A stretch of DNA of 64,000 bases from JAVBLT01 sp031553315 (GTDB taxonomy: Bacteria > Verrucomicrobiota > Kiritimatiellia > RFP12 > DVOR01): NCBI GenBank assembly GCA_031553315.1, contig JAVBLT010000005.1, forward strand, positions 1-64,000, read 5' to 3'. Shown here piece by piece: positions 38,420 to 46,700 of the stretch. The number at the start of each line of letters is the position of its first letter. Position 1 is the stretch's first letter. Made by a program: the position numbers and the translations under genes. Under the pieces are notes generated by a model, which did not search any database, was not told the DNA's origin, and was given only the letters and a program-made list of their open reading frames with translations.

Positions 38420-39448
38420 ATGAAGGTCAAAGAAGTTGCCGAGCTGGTTAACGGTCTCGCCGAAGGCAACGGCGAAGCGGATCTCGTGGCGATGGCGAGC
38501 CTGCTTGAGGCGCGCGCGGGCGATATCTCCTTTCTCGCCAACCCCGCCTACGCCAAACAGATGGCCGCAACCAAGGCCACCGCCGTGCTGGTGGCGGAAG
38601 ATTTCGCCGGTGAATCGGCCGCCGGCGCGCTGATCCGTGTGAAGAATCCCGACAAAGCCTTTGCTTCGCTCGCGCCGGTCTTCGGGCCCAAACCTGTGAA
38701 GCGCGCGCCTGGAATCCACCCCACGGCGGTGATTGACCCCAGCGTAAAGCTCGGCGCGGATGTGCATGTCGGCGCGTTCACCGTGATCGAAGAAGGCGCC
38801 GCGATCGGCGACCGATCGGTGATTGAGGCGCAGTGTTTCATCGGCCAGCATGCGGTGATCGGGGCCGACGCCCATTTCTACCCGCAGGTCGTGGTGCGCG
38901 AAGGGTGTGTGATCGGCGAGCGCTGCATTCTGCACGCCGGCGTGCGCATCGGCACCGACGGCTACGGCTACACGGTCGAGATGACTACCCGGGGCCCCGC
39001 TGTAACGAAGGTTCCGCAGGTGGGCATCGTGGAAATCGGCAACGATGTGGAAATCGGCTCCAACACCTGCATTGACCGCGCCCGTTTCGGCCGCACCCGC
39101 ATCGGCAACATGGTCAAGATCGACAATCTCGTGCAGATCGGCCACAACGTTCAGGTCGCCGATCTCTGCGGCATCATCGCCCAGGCCGGCATCGCGGGCA
39201 GCACGCGCCTCGAATCGGGCGTGATTATCTGGGCTCAGGCGGGCCTTTCCGGCCACCTCACCGTCGGCGAGCGCGCGCAGGTGGGGCCGAAATCGGGGTT
39301 GAAAGACGATGTCCCCGAGGGCGAGTACTACATCGGCATGCCCGCGGTGCCCAAACGCGAATTCGCCGAGCACATGTTGCTGCCGCGCCAGCTCGACCGC
39401 CTGAAGAAGCGTGTGGCGGAGCTTGAGGCGGCGTTGAAGCGGAAATGA
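38420..39448 (+). CDS. lpxD: UDP-3-O-acylglucosamine N-acyltransferase LpxD
   Basis: 342 residues, the expected length. It adds the second acyl chain in lipid A synthesis. The N-terminal uridine-binding domain is followed by a left-handed beta helix of hexapeptide repeats (IDPSVKLGADVHVGAF, IGDRSVIEAQCFIGQH) with the catalytic region VQIGHNVQVADLCGIIAQAGIAGS, and a helical C-terminus (LDRLKKRVAELEAAL). It implies an LPS outer membrane. AAGGA precedes the start. Its stop overlaps the start of a tiny membrane ORF by 4 bp. Confidence 0.95.
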   Translation: MKVKEVAELVNGLAEGNGEADLVAMASLLEARAGDISFLANPAYAKQMAATKATAVLVAEDFAGESAAGALIRVKNPDKAFASLAPVFGPKPVKRAPGIHPTAVIDPSVKLGADVHVGAFTVIEEGAAIGDRSVIEAQCFIGQHAVIGADAHFYPQVVVREGCVIGERCILHAGVRIGTDGYGYTVEMTTRGPAVTKVPQVGIVEIGNDVEIGSNTCIDRARFGRTRIGNMVKIDNLVQIGHNVQVADLCGIIAQAGIAGSTRLESGVIIWAQAGLSGHLTVGERAQVGPKSGLKDDVPEGEYYIGMPAVPKREFAEHMLLPRQLDRLKKRVAELEAALKRK

Positions 39449-39582
39449 GCGCCTGGCGGGATCGGTTCATCCTGCTCCGCCAGCCGTTTGCGCGCACGGT
39501 CGTCAGCGTCCTGCTTGGGCTGGCGACCGTTGCCTTATGGATTTTGCATCTGATGGAGGTGGTATGGCATTGCGTTATATGA
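39445..39582 (+). CDS. 45-residue putative single-pass membrane protein
   Basis: Begins at an ATGA overlap with the lpxD stop and ends inside aroC (19-bp overlap). A basic N-terminus (MSAWRDRFILLRQPFART) precedes one hydrophobic segment (VVSVLLGLATVALWILHL). It fills the only gap between lpxD and aroC. No ribosome site other than translational coupling is evident. It resembles no family I know. It may be a genuine small membrane protein or chance coding in a GC-rich gap. Confidence 0.4.
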   Translation: MSAWRDRFILLRQPFARTVVSVLLGLATVALWILHLMEVVWHCVI

Positions 39583-40736
39583 CGGCGGGCGAATCGCACG
39601 GCCCCGCGCTGTGTGCGATTCTCGAAGGCCTTCCCGCCGGGCTTCCCCTCAGCGAGGCCGATTTCGCTTCCGACCTCGCCCGCCGCCAATCCGGCGCCGG
39701 ATCCGGCGCGCGCATGAGGATCGAGCAAGACGCCGCCCGGATTCTCGGCGGCGTGATGGCCGGCAAGACCACCGGCGCCCCCCTCGCGCTCGAAATTCCA
39801 AATGCCGACGCCGCCAACTGGCGCGGAAAAGCCGTCGGCGCCTACACCGTGCCCCGACCCGGCCACGCCGACCTCGCGGCGGTCGTGAAATACGGCTTCG
39901 ACGATATCCGCTACGCCTTGGAGCGAGCCTCCGCGCGCGAAACCGCCGCCCGCGTGGCGGTGGGCGCGGCCTGCCGGGCCCTGCTTGCGCAGTTCGGCGT
40001 GACGGTCGGCGCGTATGTGCGCAGCATTGGCGAAGTGGCCGGCGATTTTTCCGCTCTGCCCTCGTATGCGGAGCGTTTTCATCTGGCAGGGGCACACGCT
40101 TGCGCCTGCCCCGACGCCGAGGCCGCCGCGCGCATGGCCGCCGCCATTCAGGCCGCCAAAACGGCGGGTGAGACGCTGGGCGGCGTCATCGAAGTCGTCG
40201 CGCTCGGCCTGCCCGCGGGGCTCGGCTCCTACGTCTCCGCCGACCGCCGCCTCGACGGCCGCCTCGCCCAGGCTTTGCTTGCGATTCCCGCCGTCAAAGG
40301 GCTTGAAATCGGCGATGCCTTTGCCAACGCCGCCGAAGCGGGCAGCCAGGCGCACGACGCCATTCTCTTTGCCAACCGCCGCGTGACCCGCCCGACCAAC
40401 CGCTGCGGCGGCCTCGAAGGCGGCATGACCAACGGCCAGCCCCTCGTGCTCCGCGCCGCGATGAAACCCATCCCCACCACCCTCGCGCCCCAGCAATCCT
40501 TCGATCTGGCGACCGGCGAACCGGCCGAAACCCGCTATGAACGCTCCGACGTCTGCCCCGTGCCCCGCGCCTGCGTGGTCCTCGAAGCCGCCGCAGCCTT
40601 TGTGCTGGCCGACGCCTTTATGGAAAAACTCGGCGGCGACTCTCTCACGGAAATCCTCCCCCGCTTCGCCGCGCTCCCCGTGATGGAAACCGCCGCCCTC
40701 TCCGACCAGCCGAAGGTGTTCTGGCCTGATGTTTGA
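39564..40736 (+). CDS. aroC: Chorismate synthase
   Basis: 390 residues. It converts 5-enolpyruvylshikimate-3-phosphate to chorismate with reduced FMN, the last common step to aromatic amino acids. Signatures are GESHGPALCAILEGLPAGLPL, the RPGHADL block with the FDDIRYALERASARETA motif, and GGLEGGMTNGQPLVLRAAMKPIPT. ATG 39564 has GGAGG 4 nt upstream. The 3' end overlaps tatD by 8 bp. No other aromatic-pathway genes are adjacent. Confidence 0.96.
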   Translation: MALRYMTAGESHGPALCAILEGLPAGLPLSEADFASDLARRQSGAGSGARMRIEQDAARILGGVMAGKTTGAPLALEIPNADAANWRGKAVGAYTVPRPGHADLAAVVKYGFDDIRYALERASARETAARVAVGAACRALLAQFGVTVGAYVRSIGEVAGDFSALPSYAERFHLAGAHACACPDAEAAARMAAAIQAAKTAGETLGGVIEVVALGLPAGLGSYVSADRRLDGRLAQALLAIPAVKGLEIGDAFANAAEAGSQAHDAILFANRRVTRPTNRCGGLEGGMTNGQPLVLRAAMKPIPTTLAPQQSFDLATGEPAETRYERSDVCPVPRACVVLEAAAAFVLADAFMEKLGGDSLTEILPRFAALPVMETAALSDQPKVFWPDV

Positions 40737-41520
40737 CGCTCACACCCATTTGCAGGATCCCCGCCTTGAGCCTTTTTGGACCCGCCTTGAAGCCTCCATG
40801 CTCGCCGCCGGCGTTTCACACGCCGCCTCCTGCGGCACCTCGCCCGCCGATTGGCCCCGCCTCGCCGCGCTGTGCGAAAAGCCGCTTTCCTTCACGCTGA
40901 TTCCCGCCTTCGGCGTTCATCCGTGGTTCGTTTCGGAGCTTCCCGAAAACTGGGAAGAGCGGCTGCGCGCGGTTTTGAATCAATTTCCCCATGCGCCTGT
41001 CGGCGAAATCGGCCTCGACGCCATCCGCGAGGGCGACGCCGCGCTTCAAGAGCGGGTTTTTCTCCGGCAGCTCGCCGTGGCGGAGGAATTGAAACGCCCC
41101 GTGGTGCTGCACGGCGCGCGCCGCTGGGGCCGCCTCTGCGATCTGCTCGGCGCCCGCCTGGGCAAACTCAAGGGTGTGCTGCTGCATGGCGCGAGCCTTT
41201 CGGAGGAGATGCTTTCGCACCCGGTGCTGCGCCATCCACGCGTCTTCTTTTCACTCGGCGGCGGCCTTACGCACCCCGGTTCCGAGCGCCTTCACCGCAT
41301 GGCCGCCACGCTTGCGCTCGACCGGCTGATGGTGGAGACCGATTCTCCCGATCTTTTCCCCGCGGGCGGCGAACCGCTCGCGCTGGGTTTCCCCGGGTGG
41401 CCGCTGAACCAGCCGGCCAATCTGCCCGTGGTGGTTGAGGCTCTCGCCCGCATCCGCAAGATGGATGCCGCCGCCCTCGCCCGCCGCACGGCTCAAAACG
41501 CACAGGCGTTTTTCCAATAG
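40729..41520 (+). CDS. tatD: TatD-family metal-dependent hydrolase
   Basis: 263 residues, TIM-barrel metallohydrolase of the TatD/YcfH type, linked in other bacteria to DNA repair or 3'-end trimming. The family's metal ligands are seen in FDAHTHLQDP (HxH), GEIGLDAIRE, VVLHGARRWG, and METDSPDLFP-like VETDSPDLFP with the last Asp. It ends the long psd-to-tatD transcription unit and is followed by hairpin element copy C. Confidence 0.92.
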   Translation: MFDAHTHLQDPRLEPFWTRLEASMLAAGVSHAASCGTSPADWPRLAALCEKPLSFTLIPAFGVHPWFVSELPENWEERLRAVLNQFPHAPVGEIGLDAIREGDAALQERVFLRQLAVAEELKRPVVLHGARRWGRLCDLLGARLGKLKGVLLHGASLSEEMLSHPVLRHPRVFFSLGGGLTHPGSERLHRMAATLALDRLMVETDSPDLFPAGGEPLALGFPGWPLNQPANLPVVVEALARIRKMDAAALARRTAQNAQAFFQ

Positions 41521-41536
41521 ATTCGAGGCCTGCTCG

Positions 41537-41641
41537 AGATCATATTTCGATTGATCTTTCCGCTTTTTCTCGGTGCTTTTTGTTTTTGAACTTCACCCTT
41601 TTCAGGTCGTCGTAGCGCTGCTACGCTTGAAAATTGCTCTA
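41537..41641. repeat. Hairpin-forming intergenic element, copy C (shortened)
   Basis: Nearly identical to copy A for about 95 bp from CATATTTCGATTGATC through the apical hairpin CGTAGC-GCT-GCTACG, then a short right end GAAAATTGCTCTA. The complement of this end, TAGAGCAATTTTC, supplies the TAG stop of pbpC. The right arm is mostly missing. As with copies A/B it sits between convergent genes (tatD and pbpC), which suggests a bidirectional termination role. Confidence 0.75.
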
Positions 41642-43756
41642 TTCAACCGTCAGGTTGATTTCATCCGCCGCGCCGGCTTCTTTGCTCCAGGCGGAGAGGC
41701 GGTATGCGCCTTTTTGGAGCGTGATGAAATCGCCGCTTTGTTTTTCGCCGAGATACGCGCCGTTGGCATACCAGTGCATCGTTTCGGGAATGGTGCGGAT
41801 CAGGAGGCGGGTCTTTCCGGAATAATCGCCGCGGTAGGCGCCGGGGGGCGGGAGAATGATCCGGGCGGCGGGGCGGGGTTGCGCGGGGCAGCGGGGGCAG
41901 GCGCGCAGGAGAATGCCCCGGATCGCCGTGCCGGTGAAGACCGTGCCGCAGGAGGGGGTGGGGGTGAGGCCGCTCGCGGCGCAGAGGGGAACCGGGGTGT
42001 GGTGGGCGGCGGTGCGCCAGAGGGGCGGGGGGGCGTTGCGGTAAAGCGCGCTGAGGATGTCGCCGGCGGCGGGTGCGGCGAGGGCGGCGCCGATGAGGGC
42101 GGGGGAGGCGGAGCCGCGTTTGTTGCCGAACCACACGCCGACGGTGTAGTCGGGGGTGAAGGCGATGCACCAGGCATCGCGGTTGTTGTTGGAGGTGCCG
42201 GTTTTCCAGGCGGGGCGGAGGTATTGGGCGCCGGGGAGGGGGCGGGTGCGGAGCATGTCGGCGATGAGGTCGGCCACGCCGGGCGACCAGAGGGCCCGGG
42301 CGGGGGCGGGTGAATCGGTTTCGAGGAAGAGGGGCGGGCGGAAGCGGGCGCCGTTGGCGAGGGCGGCGTAGGCGGCGGTGAGCTGGAGGAGGCTGGCTTC
42401 GCAGCCGCCGAGGGCGAGGGTGAGGCCGGGGGGGCGGGCGGGGCGGGGAAGGCCGAAGGCGTGGAGGCGGGCGAGGACGCGTTCGGGGCCGATGGCGCGC
42501 AGGAGGCGGATGGCGGGGGTGTTGAGGGAATCGGAGAGGGCGGTTTGGGCGGTGACGGCGCCGCGGTAGGAGCCGTCGAAGTTTTCGGGGCGGTAATCGG
42601 GGAGGAGCAGGGGGGAATCGTCGAGATAGGTTTGGGCGGTGAGGCGGCCGGCCTGGGCGGCTTCGCCGTAGATGAAGGGTTTGAGGAGGGAGCCGGGGGA
42701 GCGGGGGGCGGTGGCGGCGTTGACCTGGCCGGCGGGGAGGGCGTTGAAATTGAGCGAGCCGATGAGGGCCCGGACTTTGCCGGTGCTGTTTTCGAGGATT
42801 ACGGCGGCGGCGTCGTCGACTCCCGTCGCGGTGTGGAGGCGGTTTTCGAGGGCGGTTCGGGCGAGTTGCTGGGTTTCGGGGTCGAGTGTGGCGGTGTAGA
42901 CGAGGCGGCCGGGATTCCGGCTTCGTGCGAGCTGGAAGAAGTGGGGATCGGGCGCCGCGGGGAAGACCGGCGCGGAGAAATCGCGGTAGCGCAGCGGGTT
43001 CGCGCGGATGCGGCGGGCCTCGGCCTCGGTGATTTCGCGGTGGCGCACGAGGAGGCTGAGCACGGTGTCGAGGCGTTTTTCGGCGGCGGCGGGGTGGCGG
43101 TCGGGGCGCAGGCGGGCGGGGGATTGCGGGAGGCCGCAGAGGAGAATGGCTTCGGCTTCATTGAGGTCGCGCGCGGGGCGGCCGAAGTAGTAACGGGCGG
43201 CGGCTTCGGCGCCGTAGATGCGCCCGCCGTAGGGGAGGTGGTTGAAGTAGGCCTCGAGGATTTCGTTTTTGGAGCGGGTGAGCTCGAGGTTTTTGGCGAG
43301 GCCCATCTGAATGAATTTGGTGGTGAAGCGTTTGTCGCGCCCGTAAAGGAGGGCGGTGAGCTGCATGGTCACGGTGGAGGCGCCGGAGATGATGCGGCGG
43401 TTGCGGATGAGCTGCCAGGCGGCGCGGAAAAGGGCGGAGGTGTCTACGCCGTCGTGCTCGAAGAAGCCGTGATCCTCCACGGCGAGGGTGTAGCGGATGA
43501 GGTGCGGGGGCAGCTCGGCGAGCGGCACGGGGAAGCTCCAGCGCGAATCGAAGCCCGCGAGGGTGTGCGCGGGGTTTCCCCGGCAATCGAGAAAGCGCAC
43601 GGCGGGGTATTGTTCGGTGAGCTTTGCGGGGTCGAAGGCGAAGCAGTGCGGGAAGACCCAGGCCCAGAACGCCGCGCCGAGGAGCCCGGCTGCGGCGAGC
43701 CCGGCGCCCAGGCGCTTCAGGCGGCGTTTCCATTTATTCGACGGTGAAGGTTTCAT
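41639..43756 (-). CDS. pbpC: Penicillin-binding protein 1C (transglycosylase/transpeptidase)
   Basis: 705 residues. A membrane anchor (about 15-35) is followed by a GT51 domain with the catalytic EDHGFFEHDGVD, GASTVTMQLTALL and AYFNHLPYGGRIYG motifs. The transpeptidase has the SLLK active serine (in SPGSLLKPF), SLN (in SDSLNTPA) and KTGTSNN. The end matches the PBP1C-specific C-terminal domain. It polymerises and cross-links peptidoglycan; PbpC proteins typically pair with bacterial alpha-2-macroglobulin. It overlaps that gene by 23 bp, so translation is coupled. No separate ribosome site is seen. Its stop codon comes from repeat element copy C. Confidence 0.95.
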   Translation of the reverse strand: MKPSPSNKWKRRLKRLGAGLAAAGLLGAAFWAWVFPHCFAFDPAKLTEQYPAVRFLDCRGNPAHTLAGFDSRWSFPVPLAELPPHLIRYTLAVEDHGFFEHDGVDTSALFRAAWQLIRNRRIISGASTVTMQLTALLYGRDKRFTTKFIQMGLAKNLELTRSKNEILEAYFNHLPYGGRIYGAEAAARYYFGRPARDLNEAEAILLCGLPQSPARLRPDRHPAAAEKRLDTVLSLLVRHREITEAEARRIRANPLRYRDFSAPVFPAAPDPHFFQLARSRNPGRLVYTATLDPETQQLARTALENRLHTATGVDDAAAVILENSTGKVRALIGSLNFNALPAGQVNAATAPRSPGSLLKPFIYGEAAQAGRLTAQTYLDDSPLLLPDYRPENFDGSYRGAVTAQTALSDSLNTPAIRLLRAIGPERVLARLHAFGLPRPARPPGLTLALGGCEASLLQLTAAYAALANGARFRPPLFLETDSPAPARALWSPGVADLIADMLRTRPLPGAQYLRPAWKTGTSNNNRDAWCIAFTPDYTVGVWFGNKRGSASPALIGAALAAPAAGDILSALYRNAPPPLWRTAAHHTPVPLCAASGLTPTPSCGTVFTGTAIRGILLRACPRCPAQPRPAARIILPPPGAYRGDYSGKTRLLIRTIPETMHWYANGAYLGEKQSGDFITLQKGAYRLSAWSKEAGAADEINLTVE

Positions 43757-46700
43757 GGCCGCGTGCGGTGGCCCGGAGGGCCGATTGGTACATCGATTCG
43801 ACCTGCACGGGCGGCAGGGCGAAGGTTCCGCGCACCGTCGCCCGCACGCGATAGGTCACCACGCTTTGGGCATGGAGGTCGCCGAAGGCCAGGAAACGGT
43901 CGAAGCGGCGTTCCTTGCGGCGGCAGGCGAAGCCGGTGCTTTTGGAGGGGTCGTCGAACACGCGGCTGCGGGTGAGGAGGGTTTCGTCTTCGATTTCGAG
44001 GCCGGCGGGGAGCAGGTCGGTGATCACGATGTTTTCCCGGGGGGCGGGGCTTGAGAGGGTGATGACCGCCGTGAGCAAATCGCCCGCGCGGCACTGCGTC
44101 ACGGGGAGCCCGTCGGCGTTGAAATAGGCTCGGTCGATGGCGAAACCGCTGGCGGCGGGTGTGAAGGCGGCGGGGATTGCCCGTTTGCGGTGATACACGC
44201 ACACGCTGCTCTCGCCGGTGTTGGCCATGCGCACGGCGGCTTTGCCTTCGATTGATTTCGACCCGGTCACGGGTTCGGGGTCGCCGCCGTTGACCGCGGC
44301 GGTGAAGGTGCTTTTGCCGCCGCCGTGGCGGGCGACCCAGCGGGCGAGGCCGAGGGAGGCCCAGGCGTTTTCCTGGGTGCTGCCCCAGTGGCCGGCGGGG
44401 GTGAGGGCGTTTTGAAGCTCGCGGGCGAGGAGGGTGTTGGCGGGGTGTTCGGGGAGGATGTCGCCCAAAATCCAGAGGGCGAGGCCGAGGCGCCGGGTTT
44501 TGGAGTCGATGCCGCCGAAGCGTGCGCCCGTCATCTCCCAAAACGGTTGCTCCAGGAGCGGTTTGAGCAGCGCCAGGCCCTCCACGGGATACCCCGCGCG
44601 GATCAGCGCCGCGCCGATGAGAAACGCGGTGTAGGCATCGGCCTCTTCCGTGGCGGCCATGCGCGCGGGTGTGGCGGCGTGGCGCGGTTCGGCGAGGGCG
44701 AGCATGTAGAGGGCGTAGGCGCGGCGGGGCAGGTCGGTGCTCCGGTCGTTGGCGGTGCGGATCAGGTTGCGGATGATGCCTGCGCGGTGTTCGGCTTCCA
44801 GCGCGGCGTAGCCGGCGGTTTCGGCTTCGAGCAGGAAGTGCCAGGCGAAGAGCGTGCCTTCCTGCCAGGCGGTTCTGCCGCCGGGCCACATGGCGTAGGT
44901 GTGGTCGGAGAGGCGCATGGCGGCGAGGCGGGAGGCGGCCAGGGCGATTTTCCCGCCCGCGCCCTCCGCCAGCGCCTCGGGCACGATGCCGCTCTGCGCA
45001 AACGCCTTCGCCCCAAGGAACGGGAAGGCCTGGGCGGTGGTCTGCTCCAGGCAGCCGTGGGGGTAATCGTTGAGCCAGTCGAGTGCTCCGCGCACGGAAA
45101 GGGTGGGGGAGCCGGCGTCGATCCGGTCGTGCGGGCCGGAGGTGAAGGTGCGCGCCTCGCCGGGCCTGAGGGTCTCGATGGCGAGTGAATCGGCGGCGGG
45201 CAGGGGCGGCCGCACGGTGATGGCGACGGTCTGGGCGCGTGTTTCGCCGCCGGCGGCGAATTCGGCGCGGATCGTCACGGTTTCAACCCCGGGCTTCACC
45301 TTGAACCCGACCGCCGCCGCGATCGCCGCGCCCTTGGGGGCGCTGACTTTTCCGCGGTTGGCCGTGAGCGTTTCCACGCCCGCCGTTTCGGCGATGCTCC
45401 AGATGCCTTCGCCGGTCTCCACGTCGTTGTTGAAGCCTTCGAGGAGAATTTCAAAGGAATCGCCCGGCGCGAGGAAGCGCGGCGCCGTGACCTTCAGCGC
45501 CACCGGGCCGCGCATGGCCAGCGTGTGTTCGCCCGATCCGGTCTGCGCGGGCGCCGCCGCCGTGGCCATCAGGCGCAGCGCGCCGGTGTGGTCGGGCAGG
45601 GTGACCGCCAGCTCCGCTTCGCCCGATTCGGGCACCGCCAGCGCATCGCACAGCAGCACGACCGAATCCTTGCGTTCCTCCGAGGTGTCGGAAACATAGC
45701 GCCCGCCGGTCTCCGCGTCGCCGCCGACGGCTTCGCGATCGAGGCGCATCACCGGGTAAAAAAGGCCATACGCATCGCCGAAGCGCCAGGTGCAGCGTTT
45801 TCGCCCGAAAAACGCCGCGAAGGGGTCGGGCGTTTTGAAGCCGGTCAACGCCAGCACGCCCTCATCCACGCCCCAGAGCTGAACCTGCCCGGCGGTCGGC
45901 GCGCCTGTGTGATCCGTGAGCGCGATCTTGACCGGAATGCGTTCGCCCGGCAGCGCCTTCACCGGCGCCGTCAGCGCCACATTCAGCCGGCGGGCCGCCT
46001 GGTCGATCGGCAGCGACGCCAGCCCGAACAGCCGCTGCGGCTCCCGCTCGGGCGAGGCCTCGCTCACCAGCGTGACCCCCGCAAAGAAGCTGCCCGCCGG
46101 CGTATCGGGCGCAATGGCGAGCCTGATTGTGTTTTTGCCGGCCTTCACCGGCACGATCCGCGCGTCGCCCGTGATCACAATCGCCTCGCCCGCAAAGGGC
46201 GATTCAAACGAAAGCTCCGCCGTCTCGCCCGGCGTGTAGCGCTCCGCATCGAGCGAGAAGGTCAGCATATTGGGGTTTGCCGAGCGCTCGCCCGCCTCGC
46301 CCTTCCAGAACCAGAAATCGCGCACATGGCGGAGCGTGCCCGCCTCGTCGATCACCGAGAGCTCAAACGACCCGCTGAAGGGCGGCGAGACCGTGAACCG
46401 GCCCTCCGCCAGCGCCAGCGCGTTCGTGCCCAGCACCTGCCGCTCCTCCTGCCACACCCGCGCATACGAGCCATCCCGCTCCCGCAGCACCCAGCTCCAC
46501 TCCTTCGCCGCCAGCACCACCCGCAGCTGCGCCGCCGGAAATTCCTCCGCCCCCGCCGAGACCGCCGCGCATTCAAACACCTTGCCCGCCTCTGTGGTTT
46601 CCGCCTCGCGCGTGCCCACATAATAAGGCGCCGTGTGCAGCGTCAGCTCCACCCCCGCCGTCACCGCCCGGCTCCCCGCCCCGCTCTGCGCGCTCGCCGA

